Source: Bradyrhizobium stylosanthis
Lineage (GTDB): Bacteria > Pseudomonadota > Alphaproteobacteria > Rhizobiales > Xanthobacteraceae
Length of the DNA stretch: 64,000 nt
Assembly (NCBI RefSeq): GCF_001641335.1
Contig: NZ_LVEM01000001.1
Location: 656,580-720,579, forward strand
Reading direction: 5' to 3'
The notes under the pieces were generated by a model. That model worked only from the letters and a program-made list of their open reading frames with translations, was not told the origin of the DNA and ran no database searches. Below are positions 54,559 through 63,346 of this stretch, one piece after another. Within the stretch, counting starts at the first letter, position 1. Every line of letters starts with the position of its first letter. The position numbers and the translations under genes are program-made.

Positions 54559-55734
54559 ATGACGCTCAAGCCGGGATTTCAGTTCGCGGAGGCGCAGCTT
54601 CTGCTCGAGATGGCGCAGCATGCCTATGCCGGGACACCATCGCTGACCGAGGTGGTGGCGACCTGCGGCGTTCCTCCCGTGCCCGATCCAAGCTCGAATT
54701 GGACAATCCGCAAGGACCTGACTCCGACGAGCCCCACGCTGTTGGATAATTACTGGCAGGTCTGGCAGAACCAGAGTGACACCACCCAATACGCGATCGC
54801 CGTGCGCGGCACGGTCGCAACTGCTTCCAGCGTATTGGCCGACTTGCTGTTCCCCCTGATCAACGCGCGCTTTGACGTGAAGCTCGGTTCGATCTCGCTG
54901 CCGTTCTACCTCGCGCGAGACGAGGGCGACAGCGCGGTAAAAGCGAGCGTGCATTCGGGCTTCGCTCTGAGCTTGATGCTCATGCTGTTCACCACCAACA
55001 GCCCGTTGTTCGTGACCTTGGCGCTGCTCGCGCAGCAGGGCAACGACGTCTACATCACCGGGCACAGCCAGGGTGCCTCGATAGCCACGCTGCTTACCTC
55101 GCTGGTCCGGCACTCGACGGATGCTTTCAAGGGGCCGGCCTACAAGACCTACACGTTCGCGCCCGCCAAGGCCGGCAACGACCATTACGCATATGATTAC
55201 GCGCAGCTTGCCGCGGTCGGCGGAAACGCCTGGGCGGTGACGTCGACCCAGGACTGGGTGCCGCAGGCGCCGTTTGCGCTGGAGTGGATATCAGACCTCA
55301 ACACGCCAAATCCGCTGCGTGGGTTCGGCGGCAGTCCCGATCCCGAGGCAATGATCGCGCTCGGCAGCGTGGCCGCCGACGGTCAGGCCGCGGTCAATCG
55401 TGTTCGCGACGATGCGGTGGGACGGCTCAAGCAGCGGGTCGAGAGTCTGTCCCGAAGACTGACATCCGAGACGATCCACTTGAGCGCCGCCGATCTCGGC
55501 GCGCCGACCGCCGCACCGATCACGGGATCGACGATCTCGGACGTGATCCAACAGATCCTCGACCAGATTCAGGCTTCGCTGAATTATGCAGACGCCGGCG
55601 CGCTGCTGCCGCTCTTCGCCACCCCGGGCGGCAATCCGAGCGACGGGACGCCGGGATGCCAGAAGCTGGACTATTTCTGGCAGCACCACCTCGGCAACTA
55701 CCTGAAATACATGAAGCAGCAGTACGGCGGCTGA
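54559..55734 (+). CDS. Lipase-like alpha/beta hydrolase (class 3 lipase type)
   Basis: A 391-residue protein. The nucleophile elbow is VYITGHSQGASIATLLTSLV (G-H-S-Q-G, about residues 170-175). Before it, QYAIAVRGTVATASSVLADL supplies the oxyanion-hole strand typical of class 3 lipases, and VHSGF fits the loop before the elbow helix. The later TSTQDWVPQAPF offers the catalytic Asp. There is no signal peptide. ATG 54559 follows GGGAGGG. The C-terminal 120 residues are helical and unrecognised. The substrate is unknown. Confidence 0.78.
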   Translation: MTLKPGFQFAEAQLLLEMAQHAYAGTPSLTEVVATCGVPPVPDPSSNWTIRKDLTPTSPTLLDNYWQVWQNQSDTTQYAIAVRGTVATASSVLADLLFPLINARFDVKLGSISLPFYLARDEGDSAVKASVHSGFALSLMLMLFTTNSPLFVTLALLAQQGNDVYITGHSQGASIATLLTSLVRHSTDAFKGPAYKTYTFAPAKAGNDHYAYDYAQLAAVGGNAWAVTSTQDWVPQAPFALEWISDLNTPNPLRGFGGSPDPEAMIALGSVAADGQAAVNRVRDDAVGRLKQRVESLSRRLTSETIHLSAADLGAPTAAPITGSTISDVIQQILDQIQASLNYADAGALLPLFATPGGNPSDGTPGCQKLDYFWQHHLGNYLKYMKQQYGG

Positions 55735-55763
55735 GCCGACAACGACCGCGTGCAGGTGCGCTG

Positions 55764-55913
55764 ATGAGCAAGTATCGCACCCGCTTCCACGGCCAGGTCG
55801 ATCTCGCGACGGCGGAGGAATTGGCGGAGTTCTGGCGCGAGGAGGGCGGTGATCGCCGCCCGCTGGTTCGCCGCGCTCAGCCGTATTCGTCGCCGATGCC
55901 GTACTCCTTATAG
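55764..55913 (+). CDS. Very small protein, 3' end antisense to next gene
   Basis: A 49-residue frame (MSKYRTRFHGQVDLATAEEL, then AEFWREEGGDRRPLVRRAQP) starting 29 nt after the lipase stop. The first 40 residues look like a small acidic-basic helical protein. The last 12 codons lie antisense to the end of the minus-strand gene at 55877-56134, so the tail may be an extension past a lost stop. The ribosome binding site is weak. Confidence 0.35.
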   Translation: MSKYRTRFHGQVDLATAEELAEFWREEGGDRRPLVRRAQPYSSPMPYSL

Positions 55914-56134
55914 ATCTCCAGCGGATCGGACTCCGGGAACAGGCGGCATTTGGCCTGGGCGAGGTGCAGGCTCACCGCCGACGCCTCCTTGCCGTTCGCA
56001 AGCATCTTGCGGATGTCGTCCATATGCGCGCTCGGCTGGTGCTTCGGCTCGAGCTGCTCGAGCGCGACCAGCGCGGTCGCGAGGGCCTCGGTCAAAACCC
56101 ATTCGTCGTGGCCCGTGATTCCCTTTTTCGGCAT
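55877..56134 (-). CDS. Small hypothetical protein
   Basis: An 85-residue helical protein (MPKKGITGHDEWVLTEALAT, then ALVALEQLEPKHQPSAHMDD, IRKMLANGKEASAVSLHLAQ and a short acidic tail ending GIGDEYG). Long amphipathic helices and even codon use support it as real. No named family. Confidence 0.6.
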   Translation of the reverse strand: MPKKGITGHDEWVLTEALATALVALEQLEPKHQPSAHMDDIRKMLANGKEASAVSLHLAQAKCRLFPESDPLEIYKEYGIGDEYG

Positions 56135-56382
56135 CGGCAGACCCCAGATATGGCGGCAGTCCCCAGTCTATCGCGTCTTCCGCCAAATCGCCATTGAGCC
56201 GTTGCGGGCGGGAGGGGTGCTGGCTAAAAGGCGGCAAGTTGCCGGGCCTTGGTATCTTTGTTGAAACATTGTTGGCGTAGACGGGCGCCTGCAGGGATCC
56301 TGCCGGCAGTTCCGGCCCGGGCCTCCCTGACCCCGCATTCGCGACACGCTTTCCGTTGCGCATCCTGAAGGCTCAAGCCAGC

Positions 56383-56757
56383 ATGGTCTTTCTCAGCTTC
56401 GTCTACCGCTTTGTCACCAATTTCGCCTTCATGGCGATGGTGTATTTCAGCCTGAACTTCATGGAGAAATATCAGAACCGGGCGATCATCGCGATCCTGG
56501 TGCTGATCTATGCCGGCATGCGCGCGGCCTCGACGCTGCGGGCGTTCTACTTCTACCAGAAAATCGAGAAGCTGGAGGCCGAGACGAAGCGGCTCCAGGC
56601 GCCGATCAACGACGGCTCGGGCGGAACCAGCGCGCGCAAGCAGGTCGTCGCCGACGTCGCGCGGTTGCGGCGCGACGGCGAGCTCAAATCCTATATGGAC
56701 TTGTTCTTCCTGGCGTTGATCGTGCTGCTCTGCGTCGCGGCCATCTTCCGGCAGTAA
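56383..56757 (+). CDS. Small membrane protein, unknown
   Basis: A 124-residue protein with hydrophobic segments at about residues 8-27 (RFVTNFAFMAMVYFSLNFM), 36-55 (AIIAILVLIYAGMRAA) and a C-terminal one (MDLFFLALIVLLCVAAIF). A charged helical loop lies between the second and third. ATG 56383 is taken; a TTG at 56356 would extend it by nine residues. No family was recognised. Confidence 0.6.
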   Translation: MVFLSFVYRFVTNFAFMAMVYFSLNFMEKYQNRAIIAILVLIYAGMRAASTLRAFYFYQKIEKLEAETKRLQAPINDGSGGTSARKQVVADVARLRRDGELKSYMDLFFLALIVLLCVAAIFRQ

Positions 56758-56820
56758 CGGACGCCGCGGCGTTCCGACGGGATCGCCTGACAGCAGCCTG
56801 ACGCGCCGGCAAGCCGCGCC

Positions 56821-58101
56821 TCAGGCGCGCTTCTTCGCGCTGGTCGCGACGCGGGTCGGGTGGGCCGTGCCCTTGGGTGCGATGTTCTTGGCCTGCGCAC
56901 CGTGCTTGGCGGCAGCGGGCGCCGCATGCGCGGTGCGGCCAGCGTGCGGCTTGCCGGCCTTGCCCTTGGCGGTCTTGCCCCTGGCCGTGCCGGGCGTCTC
57001 GGCTGCCATGGCAAGCCGTGTCGCGGCGCGCCGCGACAAGCTGGTCGACAGCAGCACCTCGACCGAGCCCTCGGGGATCGCGAACAGATCGCGGCCGGGC
57101 ACGGGCAGGGTGGATGCGATATCCGTCTGCGCCCTGGTCCGGCGCGGCAGCAGCGGCTGATGCTCGGTCTGCGCGTTGAGGTCGGCAAGGGAAGGCGCCG
57201 GCAGTGTCTGGGTCTGTGCGAACACGAAGCCCGGCACGCGCGGCCAGCGGGCGATCGGCGTCGTCTCGGTCGGCGGATGCAGCAGCCACTCCACCGGCGT
57301 GGTCGGCGTCGCCGGACGCTCGGCGGTCGCGGGCACCACATGCACGATGCGATAGCCGCGCGCCTTGAGGTCGCGGATGATCTTCGGGAACGCCGCCACG
57401 GTGCGCGCCTGGATGTCGTGCAGCAGCAGAATGCCCTTGCCCTTGGCCTCCAGCCGCTGGATCGCGAGCTGATAGACGCGATCGGACGATACGTGCCGCC
57501 AGTCGTCGGCCGGGAAGTCGGCGCTCCAGACCTGGATGCCGCGCGAGATCAGATAGTTCTCGACGGCCTCGGCCCGCATCAGGCCGGGAATGCGGAAGAA
57601 CGGCGCGAGCTGCTTCGACGGATCGGTCATCGCAGCCGAGGTCCACTGGATTCCGCCGTTGATCTCGGGCTCGAACTTCTCGATTGGCATCCGGTCGAAC
57701 GTCAGCGGATGGTCCATGCTGTGGGTGCCGACGGTGTGGCCCGCTGCGATCAGCTTGCGTACGCCTTCCGGATTCGCCTTGGCCTGCTGCCCGATGATGA
57801 AGAACGTCGCCTTGATGCACTCGTCGTCGAGCATCTTGAGGATCTGGTTCGAATATTTCGGCAGCGGACCGTCGTCGAAGGTGAGGACGACCTCGTGGTC
57901 CTTCAGCGGCAGCGTCTCGCGATACTGCATGGTGCCGATCAGCGGATGCTCGCGCGGATCGACGACAAGGGTGCGGGAGGTCCCGAGCGCGTCCGGATGG
58001 CCAGGGCAATCGGCAGCGTAGGCCGCCGGTGCACCGGCGGTCAGCAATCCCAGAAGGACGATCCACGATCGCGTCCGAACAACAACGCTACTTCCGATCA
58101 T
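56821..58101 (-). CDS. Polysaccharide deacetylase family protein with basic C-terminal tail
   Basis: A 426-residue exported protein. It has a signal peptide (residues 1-29, ending APAAYAADC), then a NodB-homology domain: 'HEVVLTFDDGPLPKYSNQIL' (catalytic Asp pair), 'CIKATFFIIGQQAKANPEGV', HTVGTHSMDHPLTF (metal-binding H-x3-H) and 'ILLLHDIQARTVAAFPKIIR'. A unique tail of about 140 residues is Pro/Ala/Lys-rich and strongly basic (TARGKTAKGKAGKPHAGRTA). The domain removes acyl groups from cell-wall or other glycans; the tail may bind an anionic polymer or DNA. A paralogue lies at 58264-59067. Confidence 0.85.
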   Translation of the reverse strand: MIGSSVVVRTRSWIVLLGLLTAGAPAAYAADCPGHPDALGTSRTLVVDPREHPLIGTMQYRETLPLKDHEVVLTFDDGPLPKYSNQILKMLDDECIKATFFIIGQQAKANPEGVRKLIAAGHTVGTHSMDHPLTFDRMPIEKFEPEINGGIQWTSAAMTDPSKQLAPFFRIPGLMRAEAVENYLISRGIQVWSADFPADDWRHVSSDRVYQLAIQRLEAKGKGILLLHDIQARTVAAFPKIIRDLKARGYRIVHVVPATAERPATPTTPVEWLLHPPTETTPIARWPRVPGFVFAQTQTLPAPSLADLNAQTEHQPLLPRRTRAQTDIASTLPVPGRDLFAIPEGSVEVLLSTSLSRRAATRLAMAAETPGTARGKTAKGKAGKPHAGRTAHAAPAAAKHGAQAKNIAPKGTAHPTRVATSAKKRA

Positions 58102-58263
58102 GAACCCGGTCTGCCCTCATGCGCGACTGCCGCCATCATTAGGTCGGAGCTGCACCGAAACGGTTCAGGCGCAAGTCCCCTTCCATCTTTGCATGGCGTA
58201 GCATGAACGGACTGTTAATAGGGTCAAAATCACCCCATTTTGCGCCGGCGTGACATTCCGGCA

Positions 58264-59067
58264 TCAGCGCGTGTCGGCGCTCTTCTGTGACGTGCCCGGG
58301 ACCACGTGAACCACGCGAAAACCGTTGTCTTTCAGGTAGCGCAGGAAGGCCGGCATGATCGCCGCCGTGCGCGCCTTGGGATCATGGAACAGGATGATAC
58401 CCTTGCCGGCCGCAGCCAGGCGCTCGGTGACCAGCTTCAATTCCTGCTCGGGCGTCATCTCGTTCCAGTCGCTGGCCCAGAGGTCGGCCCCGAACACGAC
58501 GATGCCGCGCGACTGCAGGAGATCGAGCTGTGCCTGCGTCGCCTCGAAATAGGGGAAGCGGAAGAACGGCGTCGACGGCGTCGTGGTCGAGACCCCGTTG
58601 AGCGCCATCTCGTCGGCCGCGATGCCGCGGTCGATCTCGCTCTTCGCCTTCTCGAACGGGATCCGCGCCATGAACGGATGCGAGAAGGTGTGATGGCCGA
58701 TGGTGTGGCCCTCGCGCGCGATGCGCTTGACCATCTCGGGGTGCTCGGCGGCGTGCAGGCCGATCAGGAAGAAGGTCGCGCGCACGCATTCCTGCGCCAG
58801 CGCCGCCAGCACCTTCGACGTGGTCGGCGGATGCGGGCCGTCGTCGAAGGTCAGCACGACCTCGTGATCGGCCAGCGCCAGCGTCTGCGGAAAGCTCTTC
58901 AAGCCGACACGCGGCGTGGCCTTGGCGTCGACGCTCAGGATGCGCGAGGTGCCGAGCGCATCCTTGCGCGGGCACTCGGCAGCCTCCGCAGAGGCGATGC
59001 CGGCGAGGGCCGCGAGGACCGCGCCCGCCGACATCGATGTCCATTTCAGCCGAAGCATCTTTGCCAT
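58264..59067 (-). CDS. Polysaccharide deacetylase family protein
   Basis: A 267-residue exported NodB-fold protein with a signal peptide (about residues 1-28, ending ASAEAAEC), EVVLTFDDGPHPPTTSKVLA, 'CVRATFFLIGLHAAEHPEMV', 'GHTIGHHTFSHPFMARIPFE' (H-x3-H metal site), FFRFPYFEA and 'GKGIILFHDPKARTAAIMPA'. The same opening 'DALGTSR.L.VD' occurs in the neighbouring larger paralogue, so the two arose by tandem duplication and have diverged. Role: deacetylation of an envelope glycan; the substrate is unknown. Confidence 0.87.
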   Translation of the reverse strand: MAKMLRLKWTSMSAGAVLAALAGIASAEAAECPRKDALGTSRILSVDAKATPRVGLKSFPQTLALADHEVVLTFDDGPHPPTTSKVLAALAQECVRATFFLIGLHAAEHPEMVKRIAREGHTIGHHTFSHPFMARIPFEKAKSEIDRGIAADEMALNGVSTTTPSTPFFRFPYFEATQAQLDLLQSRGIVVFGADLWASDWNEMTPEQELKLVTERLAAAGKGIILFHDPKARTAAIMPAFLRYLKDNGFRVVHVVPGTSQKSADTR

Positions 59068-59150
59068 TGCGCTTGGAGTCGCCTTGTGGGTATTGCCTGA
59101 ACCATCAGCTCAGACCACTCGTTCCAACCTGTCAAACGGCGAGGCGCGCC

Positions 59151-60572
59151 ATGGATGAACATATGGACGGTGCCCCATCCGCCGCGGATTCGGTACTCGA
59201 CCACGTGCCGATGCGCAATGAAGACGGCGAAATTCGGCACGAATTCGTCGAGGAAATCGCGCATGCGATCGAGGCCGGCGACAGTGTGTCGCTGCGCGCC
59301 TGCGTCGCCGAGCTGCACGAGGCCGATCTCGGCGACCTGATCGGGGCGCTGGCGCCCGACGACCGCGTCCGCCTGGTCGAGCTCACGGGGCGCGACTTCG
59401 ACTTCTCTGCGTTGAACGAGGTCGACGAGAGCGTCCGCGAGGAGATCCTCGAGGAGCTGCCGCCGGAGACGGTCGCCGAAGGCGTCCGCGAGCTCGAATC
59501 CGACGACGCGGTCGAGCTGCTGGAGACCCTCGACGAGGCCGAGCAGGAGGAGATCCTCGAGAGGCTGCCCTTGCAGGAGCGCGTCGCGCTCGAGCGCAGC
59601 CTGCTGTATCCGGAAAACTCCGCCGGCCGACGCATGCAGACCGAGTTCATCGCGGTGCCCCAGGATTTCACCGTCGGACAGGCGATCGACTACATGCGCG
59701 AGACGCCGGATCTGCCCGACCGCTTCTACGAGATCTACGTCGTCGACAAGGAGCAGCATTGGCAGGGCGCAGTCCCGCTCGACGTGCTGCTGCGCGCCCG
59801 CCGGCCGGTGGCGCTCGCCGAGCTGACCGACGAGGACCGCCGCCGCGTCTCCGTCCTGGAGGACCAGGAGGAGGTGGCGCGCATGTTCGGCAAGTACAAT
59901 CTCGTCGCAGCCCCCGTGCTCGACACCCAGGATCGCCTCGTCGGCGTCATCACCGTCGACGACGTCGTCGACGTCATCGAGGAGGAGGCCGACGAGGACC
60001 TCAAAGCGCTCGGCGGCGTCACCAGCGACGAAGAGCTGTCGGACACCTTCCTCACCATCGCCCGCGGCCGCTTCAACTGGCTGCTGGTCAACCTCGCCAC
60101 CGCGTTCCTGGCGTCCTCCGTGCTCGGCCTGTTCGAGGGCCAGCTCGAGAAGATGGTGGCGCTCGCGGTGCTGGCGCCGATCGTGGCGAGCCAGGGCGGC
60201 AATGCCGCGACCCAGACCATGACGGTAGCGGTGCGCGCGCTCGCGACCCGCGAGCTCGGCTCCTCCAACGCCTGGCGCGTGGTGGTGCGCGAGTTGCTGG
60301 TCGGCCTCGTCAACGGCCTTGCCTTTGCCGTGATCACCGGCATCGCGGCGGTGGCCTGGTTCAAGATCCCGGGCCTCGGCATCGTCATCGGCCTCGCCAT
60401 CATCTGCAACCTCGTCGCCGGCGCGCTCGGCGGCATCCTGATCCCGATGGCGCTGGAGCGGGTCAGGGTCGACCCGGCGGTAGCGTCCGGCACCTTCGTC
60501 ACCACGGTGACGGATGTGGTCGGCTTCTTCTCCTTCCTTGGCATTGCGACGCTGTGGTTCGGGTTGAAGTAG
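59151..60572 (+). CDS. mgtE: Magnesium transporter MgtE
   Basis: A 473-residue Mg2+ channel. The acidic N-domain (about residues 20-145) has repeated DDAVELLETLDEAEQEEILE units, and a CBS pair follows (about 150-275, with 'YVVDKEQHWQGAVPLDVLL' and VAAPVLDTQDRLVGVITVDD). The five-helix pore domain contains 'RFNWLLVNLATAFLASSVLG', the filter helix 'PIVASQGGNAATQTMTVAVR', and the last helix 'VTDVVGFFSFLGIATLWFGL'. ATG 59151. The N- and CBS domains gate the pore by intracellular Mg2+. The gene is intact and a normal length. Confidence 0.95.
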   Translation: MDEHMDGAPSAADSVLDHVPMRNEDGEIRHEFVEEIAHAIEAGDSVSLRACVAELHEADLGDLIGALAPDDRVRLVELTGRDFDFSALNEVDESVREEILEELPPETVAEGVRELESDDAVELLETLDEAEQEEILERLPLQERVALERSLLYPENSAGRRMQTEFIAVPQDFTVGQAIDYMRETPDLPDRFYEIYVVDKEQHWQGAVPLDVLLRARRPVALAELTDEDRRRVSVLEDQEEVARMFGKYNLVAAPVLDTQDRLVGVITVDDVVDVIEEEADEDLKALGGVTSDEELSDTFLTIARGRFNWLLVNLATAFLASSVLGLFEGQLEKMVALAVLAPIVASQGGNAATQTMTVAVRALATRELGSSNAWRVVVRELLVGLVNGLAFAVITGIAAVAWFKIPGLGIVIGLAIICNLVAGALGGILIPMALERVRVDPAVASGTFVTTVTDVVGFFSFLGIATLWFGLK

Positions 60573-60592
60573 GGGCGGGGGCAACTCGTGCT

Positions 60593-60729
60593 CTCGTGTC
60601 CCGGGCGCGCTGCAGCGCATAGCGCTGCTGCGCAGAACCGGGACCCAGAACGCGGCACGGTCCACTGGGCAACATGGGCCCCGGCTCTGCAGCGCATCAC
60701 TTCGTGCTGCGCAGCGTCCGGGGCACGAG
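60593..60729. repeat. Dispersed palindromic repeat, copy 1
   Basis: A 137-nt GC-rich element beginning CTCGTGTCCCGGGCGCGCTG and ending with GTCCGGGGCACGAG, so its ends pair. The copy at 63201-63340 is its inverted counterpart, sharing GAGCCGGGGCCCATG-type blocks. Elements of this kind are numerous in Bradyrhizobium intergenic DNA (recalled, not checked). Confidence 0.7.
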
Positions 60730-60802
60730 ACCGTCTACGCGACGCCATCATCTTTAATCCGAACTTAAGCGACCTGCCGCATCATCATGCCCGCTTGGGG
60801 GA

Positions 60803-61120
60803 ATGGACATGCGGTTGCGGCTGAAGGCGGACGGACGGGTCGTTGAGTTGCGGGATGGACAGGAATTTCCGGTCCAGCCGCTGGCGGCCGAACCCGCGGC
60901 CCATGCCGCCGCTGCCGATACCAGTTCGCTCGCGGTGCGCGATCTTCGCCGCCGCGCCTGCCTGACCCAGATGGAGTTCGCCGCCAAGCTCGGCGTTCCC
61001 GTCGAAACCATCCGCAACTGGGAGCAGGGCAAGCGCGCCCCGCGGGGACCCGCCCGCGCGCTGCTGGCAGTGATCGCGCATGCGCCCGACACGGTGTTCC
61101 AGGCGCTCGCCAAAGTCTGA
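60803..61120 (+). CDS. Helix-turn-helix (XRE-like) regulator
   Basis: A 105-residue protein. The first 45 residues are a short beta-rich lead (MRLRLKADGRVVELRDGQEF) and an Ala-rich linker. The rest is a helix-turn-helix of the NadS/HigA type: 'VRDLRRRACLTQMEFAAKLG', VPVETIRNWEQGKRAPRGPA and RALLAVIAHAPDTVFQAL. The W-E-Q-G-x-R-x-P element is characteristic. ATG 60803 or 60809. No toxin gene is adjacent. The target is unknown. Confidence 0.75.
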   Translation: MDMRLRLKADGRVVELRDGQEFPVQPLAAEPAAHAAAADTSSLAVRDLRRRACLTQMEFAAKLGVPVETIRNWEQGKRAPRGPARALLAVIAHAPDTVFQALAKV

Positions 61121-61230
61121 CACGAACCTCCTGTTAGCATTGCGCCGAAGATCCGGCCGGGCGTCCGTTGCACTCTCGCGGACCGGGTCCATAATGACGC
61201 TTGGGGCTGCCGTAACAGAGAGGATTCCTC

Positions 61231-62049
61231 ATGCTGTTCGTCGAGGCCAGTGGCGCAAGGATTCCCGCAATCGGGCTCGGCACCTGGGAGCTGGAAGGGC
61301 GCACCTGCGCGCGCGTGGTCGAGCAGGCGCTGCGGCTCGGCTATCGTCACATCGACACCGCCCAGGTCTACGAGAACGAGCGCGAGGTCGGCGACGGCTT
61401 GCGCGCCTCCGGCGTGCGCCGCGACGACGTCTTCCTCACCACGAAAGTCTGGACCAATCATTTCGCGCCCCACGATCTGGAGCGTTCGGTCAAGGAGAGC
61501 CTCGCGCGCATGCGGCTTCCCAGCGTCGATCTCCTGCTGCTGCACTGGCCCAATCCGCATGTGCCGCTGGCGGAGACGCTCGGCGCGCTGTCGCATGCCA
61601 AGCGCATGGGCCTGGCGCGCCACATCGGCGTCTCCAACTTCACGGTGGCACTGATGGAGCAGGCGGTCGCGCTGTCGTCCGAGCCGCTGGTCTGCAACCA
61701 GGTCGAATACCATCCCTATCTCGACCAGGCGAAGGTGAGGGCGGCCTGCGACCAGCACGGCCTCGCGCTGGTCGCCTACAGCCCCGTCGCCAAGGGCCGC
61801 ATCAAGTCCGACCAGACGCTCGCCGCGATCGGCCGCGCGCATCGCAAGACGCCGGCGCAGGTCTGCCTGCGCTGGCTGGTGCAGCAGAACGTTGCGGCGA
61901 TCCCGCGCACCTCGCGCGTCGAACGCCTGTCGGAAAACATCGATATCTTCGATTTCGAGCTCGCCGACGACGAGATGACTGAGATCGCCGCGCTGGCCAG
62001 CCCGAGGGGCCGCCTGACCGATTTCGGCTTCGCGCCGAAATGGGATTGA
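61231..62049 (+). CDS. Aldo/keto reductase
   Basis: A 272-residue (beta/alpha)8 NADPH reductase. It shows 'IPAIGLGTWELEG', 'YRHIDTAQVYENEREVGDGL' (catalytic D and Y), VFLTTKVWTNHF (Lys), LLLLHWPNP (His), RHIGVSNF, 'NQVEYHPYLDQAKVRAACDQ' and the coenzyme region 'AAIPRTSRVERLSENIDIFD'. These match the 2,5-diketo-gluconate reductase group (DkgA/B-like). ATG 61231 follows GAGAGGATTCCTC. It probably reduces a sugar-derived or toxic carbonyl; the substrate is not evident. Confidence 0.9.
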   Translation: MLFVEASGARIPAIGLGTWELEGRTCARVVEQALRLGYRHIDTAQVYENEREVGDGLRASGVRRDDVFLTTKVWTNHFAPHDLERSVKESLARMRLPSVDLLLLHWPNPHVPLAETLGALSHAKRMGLARHIGVSNFTVALMEQAVALSSEPLVCNQVEYHPYLDQAKVRAACDQHGLALVAYSPVAKGRIKSDQTLAAIGRAHRKTPAQVCLRWLVQQNVAAIPRTSRVERLSENIDIFDFELADDEMTEIAALASPRGRLTDFGFAPKWD

Positions 62050-62098
62050 GAGGGCACTGGGGTATGCTAGGACCGCGACGGCAACCCAAGATCGGTCG

Positions 62099-63085
62099 AT
62101 GGAACTGCGGAAGATCATACGGACGGACATTGCGGCGTCGGCGATTGCGCATCTGACGCTGGTGGCGCTGATCATCGTGATCAGCGAGGTCCATCCGTTT
62201 CACGCCGCTGCGCCGGAGGCCGTTGCGGTCGACATCGTCACGCCCGAGCAGGTCAAGCAGGAAGAGGCGCGAGCGGAGGAGAAGGCCAAGGAAGAGGCCA
62301 AGGAGAAGCCGCCGGAGCCGCTCCCCGACCTGAAGCTGCCGAAGCTCGATGCCACCGACAAGTCGGAGCCGATGTCGAAGCCGGCGGCCAAGCAGCCGGC
62401 TGCAGCGCAGCCATCGCCCGAACCCCAGCAGCAGAAGCCGACGCAGCAGCAATCGCAGCCACAGCCACAGCCGTCACCCGTGCCGAAACCGCGCGAGGCC
62501 AACGCACAGCCGCAACAGCCGCCGCAGCCGACGCCGCAACAGCCGCCTCAGCAGACCCCGCAATCGCCGCCCCAGGCGATGCCGCAGCCACCAGCAGCGC
62601 AACCGCCGCCAGCTGCGATGTCGCAGCCCGAGGCAACGCCGCCGCCGGCCTATCGGGCCCCGGAGCCCGACGTCACCGTCAAATACGGCGTGATGCTGGG
62701 CCTGCCGCCCGAATTGCCGGTGGAGCCGAAGGACACGCCCAAGGACGACGGGGGCGATTCCAAGGATTCGATCGCCGCGAAGCTTCCGCCCGAAGTCATC
62801 GCCGAGTTGCGGCGGCATTTGCGAAGCTGCTCGAAACTGCCGGCCGGGCTCGATCCAACCGACAACGTCCACATCAAGCTGCGTGCGGTGTTCGCCACCG
62901 ACGGCACGCTGGCGCGCGAGCCGATCCTGATGGCGGCCCCGCCATCCGCCAAGGGCGTGGCCATCGTGAAGTCCGCCATGAGCGCGCTGCAGGCCTGCCA
63001 ACCCTACAAGATGCTGCCGCGCGATCTGTACGGAGAGTGGAAGGTGATGGATCTGCCGTTCAGCCCGCGGGATTTTGGCGGGTAG
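62099..63085 (+). CDS. TonB/TolA-like envelope protein with proline/glutamine-rich linker
   Basis: A 328-residue protein: a short cytoplasmic start, one membrane segment (about residues 10-30, ASAIAHLTLVALIIVISEVH), a charged Glu/Lys helix (EQVKQEEARAEEKAKEEAKE) and a linker of about 110 residues almost entirely Pro, Gln and Ala. A folded C-terminal domain (about 210-328, 'LPPEVIAELRRHLRSCSKLP', NVHIKLRAVFATDGTLAREP, then 'MSALQACQPYKMLPRDLYGE') ends it. This is the layout of TonB/TolA energy-transducing proteins, and the end domain resembles the TolA/TonB C-terminus. No tolQR or exbBD lies beside it. Role in envelope spanning is inferred. Confidence 0.7.
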   Translation: MELRKIIRTDIAASAIAHLTLVALIIVISEVHPFHAAAPEAVAVDIVTPEQVKQEEARAEEKAKEEAKEKPPEPLPDLKLPKLDATDKSEPMSKPAAKQPAAAQPSPEPQQQKPTQQQSQPQPQPSPVPKPREANAQPQQPPQPTPQQPPQQTPQSPPQAMPQPPAAQPPPAAMSQPEATPPPAYRAPEPDVTVKYGVMLGLPPELPVEPKDTPKDDGGDSKDSIAAKLPPEVIAELRRHLRSCSKLPAGLDPTDNVHIKLRAVFATDGTLAREPILMAAPPSAKGVAIVKSAMSALQACQPYKMLPRDLYGEWKVMDLPFSPRDFGG

Positions 63086-63092
63086 CTCCCGC

Positions 63093-63167
63093 GTAGCCCG
63101 GGTGAGAAGCGATACCCGGCTATTGTCTCGCGAAGGTCCCGGATGTCGCTTCGCTCATCCGGGCTAC
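63093..63167. repeat. Short palindromic repeat
   Basis: GTAGCCCGGGTGAGAAGCGA ... CGCTTCGCTCATCCGGGCTAC: the arms are inverted copies of a short GTAGCCCGGATGAGCG-type unit, a form common in intergenic DNA of Bradyrhizobium (recalled, not checked). It lies 8 nt after the stop of the TonB/TolA-like gene and may act as a transcript end. Confidence 0.6.
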
Positions 63168-63200
63168 GAGACATCGAGAGAGTACGCGTCATACCCCGTT

Positions 63201-63340
63201 CTCGTGCCCCGGACGCAGCGCAGCGTCACTGCGACGGTGCGCTGCAGAGCCGGGGCCCATGTCGCTGAATTGCCCCGTATTGCCTTCTGGGTCCCGGCTC
63301 TGCGCAGCAGCGTTGCACGCTGCGGCGCGTCCGGGACACG
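63201..63340. repeat. Dispersed palindromic repeat, copy 2 (inverted relative to copy 1)
   Basis: Begins CTCGTGCCCCGGACGCAGCG and ends GCGTCCGGGACACG. It is the reverse complement of the plan at 60593-60729, with shared blocks such as CTGCAGAGCCGGGGCCCATG. It lies just after the end of the minus-strand DUF599 gene. Confidence 0.7.
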
Positions 63341-63346
63341 GGCGCA

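Noticed and set aside
59046-60665. 539-codon open frame antisense to mgtE
   Set aside because: Asp/Arg/His-rich mirror of the mgtE codons; mgtE itself is unambiguous.
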